The notes under the pieces were generated by a model. That model ran no database searches, was not told where the DNA came from, and saw nothing but the letters and a program-made list of their open reading frames with translations. Positions 1 through 10,500 of a DNA stretch of 64,000 nt are shown here, one piece after another. Within the stretch, counting starts at the first letter, position 1. The number at the start of each line of letters is the position of its first letter. A program made the position numbers and the translations under genes. The stretch spans positions 37,398,955 to 37,462,954 of the forward strand of contig CM063111.1 in the NCBI GenBank assembly GCA_031841125.1. Direction: 5' to 3'. Origin of the DNA: Acanthococcus lagerstroemiae (lineage: Eukaryota > Arthropoda > Insecta > Hemiptera > Eriococcidae).

Positions 1-757
1 CCTACCATGGCCTTCCTCCGCGTCATCCACAACCATCCCCTCAAGCTCCATCCCCATCCACCATGAACCCCCTCCAAAAAGTAGGCTGCCGCTGGAGAAA
101 TGAGCAATTAAGGGGCAGGTCAGGCAACCTGTAGAGTATTTTTTCCTCCCGGAGGCACTGTGCAGCCACGCAGCCGCCGTCTATAATTTTGGGAACATTC
201 TCAGTGAACAGATCTAATGAGATGATGACGACGTCATGAGGACCTGAGATCTCAGAGTCCAAGATAGGTGGTCTGCCCTATTCATGAACACTATATCTGC
301 CTTTATACATATCTTAAGTTAGACTACGTGTTATATCTTGCGACTTGAGATCTTGGAGATTATGGGTATTTATGTCATCATATGTCTTTTTATGTCTTAT
401 TATGTCGGTTATGTCTTCAGACTTGGAGATCTTTTATATTAGAAAAGATTATGTCCTTGAAAGTAGCTGATCTCCCTAAAATTTTTCTGATTTTTGGGTA
501 GGCAACCCGCGGTGCGTTCTTTTCTCCCGGAGGTGACGTCGATGGCGGTGGTGGAGGCGGCGGATTTTACTTTTTTAGTATATAGAGAGATATAGAGAGA
601 TAGAGAGATTTAAAGGAAAGACAGTCAAACTAATCATGAAAATGTGATGAAATACGGATTAATGATTCTCTAAAGCTGAGTTGGAACTCCATTTATCCTC
701 CAAAGCTAATTATGTCATTATGTGTGTCAAGTACCTACTATTTATCACCAAGCCCAG
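1..757. other. Non-coding 3' flank of the gelsolin-family gene
   Basis: No supported gene. It contains TATGTC/TATGTCTT iterations around 370-460, a GATAGAGA run near 585-610, and two related stretches (about 115-160 and 500-535) sharing GGCAAC and TCTCCCGGAGG-type sequence, which suggests an old duplicated repeat. Confidence 0.4.
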
Positions 758-763
758 TTTATT
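758..763 (-). terminator. Polyadenylation signal of the gelsolin-family gene
   Basis: Minus-strand AATAAA lying 17 bases past the TAG stop at 781-783. A signal this close implies a very short 3' UTR. Confidence 0.4.
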
Positions 764-780
764 ATATGTATCTATAAGGT

Positions 781-977
781 CTATGGGACAGGGCTGATAA
801 TGATGCCACGGGAAGGGTGTCGTCGTTCTGCTAGTTCTATTAATTGACCCACCTTTCTCTCACGTTCAAATTCAGCATATTCCTGCACATCTTGAAGAGG
901 AATAGTTCCAAACGAATTGAACCTTTTTTGGAGTACTTTGAGGAATTCTTCCTTCAGCTTATCTGGAGAGTCTTTCC
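781..977 (-). CDS. Gelsolin-family exon 8 (C-terminus, stop)
   Basis: 64 codons plus TAG after an ATTCCAG acceptor: KDSPDKLKEEFLKVL, then a charged helix EYAEFERERKVGQLIEL. The first part resembles the helix that closes a gelsolin domain; the rest is not recognised and may be a lineage-specific tail. No convincing donor was found before the stop. Confidence 0.65.
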
Positions 978-3900
978 CTGGAATTATAAACAAAGTATAT
1001 TATTTTATTATTCGAATAATGAAAGTATCTGAAAACGTTCCAGATTCTCACTTATCACATGTATTCCCCCGTTTTTTTTGTTATCGAAATCGTGGACACG
1101 TTGGCCGAGTTTCTCTGCTAACTTTTCTTCCAGTTCGCTCGCGGATGATCCAATAAAGACATACACATTCGTTCCTGAGTTCAAAACGAAACAATCACTG
1201 TGGTTGAGGTGCTTGAATTCCGGTGTCACCTGTCAAGAAATTCGAATATGACTATCATTACCTACCATCTATTAGAACTTTGCAGACTTACGGCAGACGG
1301 ACTGAATAACGTAACAAACTGACAGGACCGGATTTATAAGAGGGTGAAGTGGTACCGCTGGGTCCGGACATTGGGGTTTATGTCAAGAAAGCTCATGGGC
1401 CTTGTCAACAGCGACGTATCCTCAATGCCTCTATAAAAAGTTTTGACTTTTTATTTTTCTTAGTTTTTTTGTTCCAAATTTTGAAAATAGGGATTTCTAT
1501 CAATTAGAAGCATTGAGCCTCCAACTCCTAAGTCCGATCCTGCAAACTGATAAATAAAAGGATAATATTATAGTAGAATCTTACTGGTTTGATGATAGCT
1601 GTGCCTTCATTACCCTTCACTTTATACATTTGGTGGTTTATAGATGGTTCATAGCTAATCTGAACGAAACCTATACAATTGGAAAAAGTAATCACATAAT
1701 ATTATGTTGTATACGAACTTGAAATGCTATAGTACAGTACCTATGAGAAAAATGCTCCCGAAGTTCTGGTCATCAAAATCAAACGAATGATCCCTTTTGT
1801 GCAGGCATTACTTGGCAGAATTGTAGCCCCTCGCTATCGTGGGTGTTCGAGTAGAATATTCAAAATCAAATCCCATGCAGTAATGAATATTTCCACCTCA
1901 AAAATGAAATCAGAACCAAAAACGAACGGTTGAGAGATGAGTCTCTGTATGGATGAGGAAATCAAAAAAAAAAATTGAAAATTTTGCGCACAACATTACA
2001 GCAGGGAAGACAATAACTATGAAAATTTCAAAAACATTTTTTGCGAAATAGTGTAACACGAAAGTGAAACTATCCCCTTATACAGCATACCCATACAAAT
2101 ACATAATAGAAAAGAAAGGTAGCATGTAGCCTTGGAAAATTCTTAAAACTAAATAGAAAACCTGTAAGGGGATACAATTATTATAAAATGATCCCATATT
2201 TATTTTTTATTTTTTTTTCAAACCGATGGTAAGAAACTTTATTGAAATAATTTTTTTTGGATTACTGCGGTCGCACTTCCTCTACTTTTTTCGATTTTTA
2301 CTCTCACAAAAAAAGAATGTGTATCTTGGTATAAAAACCAGGTAGGTACTGAAAACTTTTGTTGAGAAATAATCATTTGAAGCTGGTGCTCAAAAAGTTC
2401 CACAACGGACACATCTGATTTCCCTATTGACGAAATCGGTTAAAATTCAGCTCCTGGTTGTAGCGGATTTTCAGTTTTCCGCTGCGAAATTGTTAGATTT
2501 GATGCAGCGTTTATACAATTCTGCAGCGTTACGCTGCGATTTGAGCAGATCTAACAGCAGCCCTCAAGAGTTGTCTGCTGCGGATTTTGAAATGATTCCG
2601 CAGAGTACACATAGAGACAGCAGCGTTACGCAGCGATTTAAAACAATTGTCCACTACACTGCTGATGTGGATGATGAAACTTAGCAGCATTCAGCAGTTA
2701 AATGTTGGACAGTATACAGCAGCGTTTGATTTTACTGCGACTAAGCAGAGGAACGCTGCGGATAATTCAATTTTTTCAGCAGCTAACGTTGATATTAGAA
2801 TGAAACAATGGCTTGTAGCTACCGGTGATGTTACCTTCAGGCTTCAAGGTTGTCGCCAAGTCGGCGCCTTTAGATAAACGTTTGCGGTTTAACGGCTATC
2901 CGGTTCGATGTGTATCTACAAACTATCTCACAGTTTCTGTTTCCAACTTCCAAGTTAGCCGTTGCGCGTTGCGTTTTTGAGTTTAGTTCGAAATTTTGTG
3001 TTGAGAAGGTAATTTACTGGTAAGTTATGTCATCTACATATCATTTAATGTAATATTCAATTAGTAGTTACCTATTGGAGAATAATTATTCGCAAGCGAC
3101 AGAAAGAGCGTTTGCATGCGAAAAACGACAAGTCTAGAAATCAAACGCATGCCATTTCTATAAGGAATGCACGCGAAATACGGCGCAAGAATTTAAATCG
3201 TCGGAACTGTATGTTGTCGCATGTATGAATGGTACTTTCAGTGTTCCATTTCAGTTGTTCTCTAGGTAACTCCAACTTCAGAGTACTTAACCCTCTCATA
3301 CTTCGGGTACCAGGTCGCTACTGTCATCAACCACTGCCACTACAGCTCCAACAACTAGTGTCATGTACTGGACGGTCAGCCTCAACAACCAGTGCCAGGT
3401 GCTCGACTGTTATGAACTTCTGCCTCTGCATCTCTTGGTTATGGCTCCGATCACTCTTGTCTGCAGCATGTGCAATACAGGGATGTTTCTCAGAATGTTT
3501 TCAATCAAAAATACAAAAAATGTGAGCCCCCCCCAGTCCAAAGAAAAAACGTAGAAAAGAAAAGAGAAATCAAATCGGGAATGTTTCGGGAAACGCTTAA
3601 TATTATCTGAAAATTGAGAATCACTACTAAAAAACCAATCAATGTGATAAACAACCAATATCTGACCGAAAACCTAAACTGGTACATTAGCCCAAACTGA
3701 CAGTCCAAAACTGATAAAGAGCCCTAAAGTTTCTAACATCCTAAAACTGGCGTGATTGTTGCCGGGTTTTTTTCTTTTCTTTTTTTTTTCTCTTAATAGC
3801 CGATTATTGTCGCGTTTTTTCCTTCCCTGTTTCATTTTCGCGCTAACCACCCTTCTTTTTCGCATGATGAAAAATCGCATCTTTAATTATTCAAGGGGTG

Positions 3901-4532
3901 AATCAGCTTGGGCGTGGGAAAGTTCCGAAAATGCTTTCTAGGCTGGTCCCCCAGTCATTCAAAAGATTTCTTTTTGTACCCTGTGTTTCAAAACGCGCGC
4001 GCGTGTCGCGGGGGGGGGGGCTTTCGTAAGTGATAACCTGTCTTGAAGGTTCTGTTTGTGTGACAAGTCAATAACATTCATTGAAACTATTTCAAGAGTC
4101 TTAGAAAATGTATAACATTCATTGAAACTATTTCAAGAGTCTTAGAAAATGTTCATATTTTGTATACATCTCTGTTGAGAAGGTCCACTTGGTCTTATCG
4201 GTAATGAAGTCGAGGGGCGGGGGTCATACTAGACCAAATTACCTTTCGAATGAGACCTTAACCAGCTGTGTAACGTTACTGAAAGATATTTTTTCAGTAT
4301 TTTTATAATGAGGTACCGAAAATCTGTATTTTGAAAAAAATGCTTTTGAAAGTCAGCAAAATGATTAAGAGTGAAAACTTCCGTTAAAAAAAAACTGGAG
4401 TCGACAACATAGGCCCTTTTTGTTTCTATGCATTTCATACCCTGGAGCTTGAATGGAATGAGACCTAAAAAAATGGTACAGCGGAGCTGAAAGAACCAAA
4501 TTGCTAAAAACCCAAAAATTGATTTTTTGGTC

Positions 4533-4576
<44 letters not shown>

Positions 4577-7500
4577 TACAGCCAAAACTGTGATTGCCAA
4601 AGTGGGCCCTTTCAACAGAGATGTACGCATTAAATTTTTTTAATTGTGGCCAGTGGGCATAACCAGCCTAGTATTCAAAGAAGTCCGCCCTTAACCAGAA
4701 GAGGGGGCGTTGGTGAGCATTGAAAAAATCTGGAAATGTCAGGGAATTTGATCCTCGGAAGAAAGTGGACAACTTGTGAAGAGTGGTGGATAGTCAGAAC
4801 GTGGCTGATTTTATATTTCGTTTATGGAATAGTGTGAAAAGAAATCCATTTTTACTTGTTATTATGTAGTATATTTCGCTAGATGAATTGAAGAAAGCTG
4901 AGTCCGATGAACGAGAGACCCTGAATTGTCAGAATATAGGTAAATATTGTATGAATATGAGATTTGAAAATCTTATGGAATACTTGTAGGAAGAATAGGA
5001 AGGTGATATCAGTGGGTCAAAATATGTTCAAAAAAAGTATGAAGGTCTCAAGTATGTTGGAGGATGCAGAAAGCAGGGTGGAACTTCAAAAAAGCAAAGT
5101 GAATGTGACAATATCAAATACTTCATGGAAGTGATGCGATGAATTACCAGAAGACAGAATCAGAAATGAATACAAAATAAAATTTTATGTCTCTAGGCAA
5201 GGAGTGCAATGACGTTATCAGTGTACGAGAATAGGGCCTCAAAGATAAATGAATGGGATCCCCGCGATGATTTTGCTAGGAGAAGAAAATCATTCCGGCT
5301 ATGAATTGTGATGAATTGAAAGAGTATCGATATGAAGTATTGGGAAGAGTTATTTATTTAGATCAGTTGAGGTGCATTAAAGAAAAAATATATTCTTTTA
5401 ATTTCAAAACAATAGAATATGAGGGAAAGAAGGATATAGAGAATATTCTTCTCCGTGTTTTAAGAATCATTCATCCACAATCAGCGTGATTCAAAACTGA
5501 TTAAGTACAGAATAACAACCGAGCAGTGAAAAATAGGAGAAAGGTGAGATGAAGGTTTTTGTTTTTGGTTCAAGTAGGAGAGAATTGGGAATAAGATAGT
5601 AGGGCCATGTAATGATGTATCAGGGCCCTGAAGGAAAAGTAGAGAGAGAGAGAGACAGATTTGAAAAATTGCAGAACATAAGCCTTACCAAATTGTTGCT
5701 TCTAACCATCAGTGGCGTAGCCAGACTTGATATGAAAGGAAGGGGGTTCGTTTCACTGTTACAACATTATGGGTTTAATACTTACTATTATTAGAATAAA
5801 TTTTAATTTTTTCACATTGTCGGCCGATCCCAGGGGTGGGTGGGTGGGTGGGGGGGGGGGTTCAAACACCCCTCCTGCCCGTAGCTACGCCCCTGCTTCT
5901 AACTGTGTGTAATTTCTAAAAACGAACTTGAAAATACCATGTAGTTATTCAACATTGTAATTTATTTCAGAGACAAATGTGGTCACCAAATCACATGAAG
6001 TAACCAATGAGGTCACCAAATCATAGGATGAGGTCACCCGTATTCTTGGATTTGAGCAATTTTGAAAGTTTTATATACTCAATTGTTTACATAAATAATA
6101 TACTTGTAATTTCAAGAATCATTGGTATTATTAATTTTTTTGGCGACCAGTTACTTTGTATTTTTACTATTTCAATTTTATAAATTGTAAATGAGAAGAG
6201 AAACTGCAATACGCTGTCTACCGCAGAGTAGAAAATTGTAGCTGCGGACCACAGCTAGAACTACTGTTTTTCCACTGCAAAATGCAGCAGCAGAATCGAT
6301 TTATTTCCACCACGGAATAGTAGCTACTGAAAACCCATTTGAATCAGCTGCTGATTCTGATTTCATCAGCAGTATAACGCAGTGAACAACGGGTCATGAA
6401 CGCTGCTGCTCCGCACCACTGCGAACATGTTTTTGCTGCGAAACGCTGCTGACACTTTGTTTTTCCGCATCAGCAGTGAACGCGACTGTCTCACTCAGAA
6501 TCGCTGCGTGCTGCTGCGGATTTCTTATGCAAAAATCGTCAATAGGGTTGGTGCGAAAAATTAAACGAAATATCGCACTAACGGGTTACTGGGTTCTTGA
6601 TTTCGATTTTTTTTTAAATCAGATATTCGATTTGTCTCTGACCTCGAAACGTATTTCTACCTCTGAAAAAGGACAAAACTGACAAAATTGGAAAAATCGT
6701 ACAAATAAGGAACAAAATAAAAGAGATTTTTAAATTATCGAGTTTCAGCGTTCCATATCAGGTTTGCGATCGGATTCGCTTTAATTTGGGCCTTAAAATC
6801 CTTCTACCTGTAGGAAAGAGAAAAAATTTTACTTATTTCAGACAAATTAAACTGAATATAGCAATAACAAGTTTTTTCATGGCTGATTACGAATTTTCCG
6901 TAAGATTTTCTATCTGACTCAGATGTGGGCCTCAAAATGCAAATTCCACCTCAAAAAGAAAGCAGTTTTCACTTTTGGTTAAAACGATCCCAACAAATGT
7001 ATCAATACGGAAATTGTGAGTAGTCGCTTTAAAATTTCCAGAAAATTTGCGGTTTAGCTTTGATTTTGACCTCAAAAGTTCAAATTCCTCTTCTGAAAAG
7101 AAAAAATGCAGCTAAGTACAGAATAACAATAAAAGAGGTATCTTGGTTGCTGATTTGTAATTCAACAGTTGATTCGTTATCTGGCTTCATGTAGTCAAAA
7201 TAAACATCAATCTCTGAAAGGGGGCACACTGGATTGGGTTGAAAAAATCGGACTATGGCAATAACAGGTTTATAGATTGTCTAACTAATTTCGAATATTC
7301 CATTGAATTTTTAATGTTACTCTGATTTGTGATTTGGGCTTCAAAATACAAATTCCGTTTCTGCAAAAAAGAAATTTGACTTAGTTGATAATATCGAACT
7401 GCACATCACAATAACACGCTTTTGGGTAGCTGATTTCAAATTCTCCGTCAGATTTTCCATCTGGCTCCAACTTGGCCCTCAAAATCTGTAATCTGCCGCT

Positions 7501-10500
7501 GATAGGGGATAAATTTGACTTAGTTGAAAAGACTAAGTAAACATAATAATAACGGTTTTTTGGATGCTGATTTCGAAATTTCCAGAAGATTTTCGAAGTT
7601 GTTATGATTTGAGCCTTAAATTCCAAATTCCACCACTAAAATAAGGCAAATTAGACTTGGTTAAAGAAACCATACTATAACTACGAATACATTGGATTCT
7701 TGGGTAGCCGATTTCGAATTTCCCATCAGATTTCCAATTTCGCTCTGATTTTTTGGGATTTGGGACTTAGAAACCAAATTTGTCGCCCGAAATAGAGAAT
7801 ATTTGATTTTATTGCAGAAATCAGACTACGTAAACATCACAATAAGGTTTTTTTGTCACTCTCTTCTAGAATATTTTCAAGAAGATTTTCGACCTGTCTT
7901 TGAATAAAGTCTCAAAATCCAAATTCCACTTCTGAAAGGGGGCAAACTGGACTCGGTTGAAAGAAATCAGACTGAGAATAACAATAAAGGGTTTCTCGAT
8001 AACTGATTTCGAATTTTGTTCGAATTTTCAATCTTGCTCTGATTTGGGATTTGGTCTTCAAAAAACGAATTCCACATCTAGAAGGGGGAATTTAATGGAT
8101 TGCCGGGTTTATTATTTGAAAATGTGACTGTGAATAAGATGTGGGTTTACATCTTGCAGCGTAATAAGCAAACCGGGAAGCGATACCTCTACTTGTATAC
8201 TGTTCTTTTTTCGCTCGACGGGGCGTCCCTTGCCAGCAAGTTCTTACCTCCCGCTTCCTCTCAACTTTTCTTAATGCTTCGCTGCTGCTCCTACGAAAGT
8301 GGTTTAGAAAGTAAGGTAACTAGGGCCAATAAAATAATGATAATGAATTAGAAAAATTTATTCTAATGAAATATCTTTAGATATATACATGTACTAGGCA
8401 CACAACGGACTTGGGTATCTCCAAATCAAGAATGTAAAAATCAAATTGACTTTGTATTACCCCACAAATCACCAAACAAAAGATGACAAACTTTTCAGTG
8501 AATCTCAGTTGTAATTTCCACTCAAATCATAGGCTAATCAGATGTACAGAGCAAAGAGAGCCTCAACAATCAGTCAAATTAGCGACTATAATAGAGCTGG
8601 CTATGAAACAGAGTTAGGAAAAATACTGACCCAAAATACTGAGGAGCAAGAAGAACCTGACACCGTGGAAGGCTTAAATGCAAAAGTAGTAGAGTCCTTA
8701 CAAAAGGCATCTAGTTTCTGAAGGCATAAGAGACAAGAAGGGAAGCACCTCCCAAAAGAAATTATCCAATTATTCAAAAGGTGAAACCATCTCAGAAATA
8801 AAAAGTACTTGGCAAAGACTTAAAACATTGAACTAAATATTGCATGCAAATTAATCAAACAAAAAATAAACCATTTTTGACAAGAAAAAAAGACATACGA
8901 TAGTAAAAACAATTTTGGAATCAACCAAAATTACAAAAACTATTAGAAGGAGCCTGGCCATATGTAAAAAATTGACTTCATACCTCTTAAACTAAAAAAA
9001 TGAAAATTTTTTCGATAGGTTAGAAATAAATAATGATTAAAAATTTTACACAAAACTCTACGGGGTATCTCTATTGCAATGACCCCTTTCCACTTAGTAA
9101 GTAAGCAACCTACCCTGACAATATGTAGGCACGTATTCTAGTCTGCAGCTTGCTCCCCCCCTTGAAGATTCAGTACGATTATAATGTGTGCATACTCTTA
9201 ATTCTGAAGGGGCTTGGTTATGGTCAAATTTTGAGAAGTTTTCTATCTTTGAATTTTTTCTCTTCTCACAATTAGAGATAGAAAAATGGTACCAATAGGT
9301 AATAGTATAGAGATGTATTCTAACGTATAAGCCCGAATTATAACGGATAAAACAGGGGAATTTTTCTCCATAAAGCGAGGGTTAAAACAGCCAGAGATCC
9401 CTTATTCTCACTGTTATTTGACGGGATACTTGAAGATTTGAGGGCACGTACGGAAAGGGACCAGTTGACCAATTTTTCGATTTTTACTTTTCTGACTAAA
9501 TTTATGTAAAAACCCCTTAGCAGTCGAATAAAACCAACCCCAGACTTCTACCTTGAAAATTCAGCGAGATATTGCAGTTTCAAGCAGGGGTGATAAGCCG
9601 TTCTTGATTGGCTTAAAATTCTTCATAGGCTTAAAGCCGTTGGCTGTTGGAAATCAGCTTACGAATGGCTTTTCCCCCATGTTATCAGCTGCTACTAGCC
9701 GTTCATGATTGACTTACGGCTTAGTTGGCAAGTTACATAGGCTGTCACTAAGCAACTGAGAATAAAATTCGTACGGCCCACTAACGCTATCTATCGGCGT
9801 TTCAACGCAGTATGGAAATAATTTGGTTCATTAGGTATAGATTGAGACCACGCTGAGCTCATTTGATTGAAAACTCGCTGTTCCAAACTAATTTGAAAGA
9901 CACCATATGCGTTGACCCCTCCAGATTATTTAAAGATTTTTTTAAAGAAGGAAAAAAACAACATACGATTACAAACTCTTTTATTAATCATCATCTTCAC
10001 CAAGTACACGCATATCTTTTTCAAAATAAGCGCAGTTTATGGCTATACAGGCATCCATTCGTTATTTCCATTTATCGAACGTTTCGGCGTATTCCACCGC
10101 TGGTAACGAGGAGAAAAACATGTGCGCCGCGCGGTGATGACTTCTAAAAAAAATCACAATTCACCCCCACCCCCTGTATAGTCCTGACCTCGCCCCCTGC
10201 GACGTTTGGTTATTTCCTCAACTGAAGGCAGCCTTATCGCGGTCGTCAATTCAACACGAATCAAGAAGTCGGATCACTGCGGCGCAGATGTTTTTCTCAA
10301 GGTAACAAATGGGTAACTTTTCCGCCGCGAGTAACAAGAGGGTAACTAACTGCGTAGTATTCCGCCCGTTACCCGGGGAACCAAAGGGGAACCAGGGTAA
10401 CTAAAGGGGAACAAGGGTAATCTGAGGGTAATTCGAGGGTAACAAAGGGGTAACTTTCTTGCGGGTAACTGGGTAACTAGAGGGTAACTGACTGCGCATT

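Larger units (their letters stand above)
2424..6547. mobile_element. Candidate DNA transposon with GCAGCG-rich ends
   Basis: CCCTATTGACGA at 2424-2435 recurs in inverse complement at 6536-6547. Just inside each end (2450-2870 and 6220-6530) lie dense GCAGCG, CAGCAG and CTGCGG motifs that occur nowhere else in the window, like the subterminal repeats of hAT or Mutator-type elements. No transposase is visible between them and no clear target duplication was found, so the two ends could also belong to two separate insertions. Confidence 0.35.

Noticed and set aside
41..262. 73-residue minus-strand open frame downstream of the gelsolin gene
   Set aside because: No family similarity, and a stop codon with nearby polyadenylation signal ends the gelsolin gene before it.
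1741..1880. Possible extra gelsolin exon (DFDDQNFGSIFLI on minus)
   Set aside because: Phases of exons 5 and 6 already join exactly without it, and its splice borders are poor.
9585..9740. Possible hAT element start (CAGGGGTGATAAGCCGTT)
   Set aside because: No matching right end or target duplication was found downstream.
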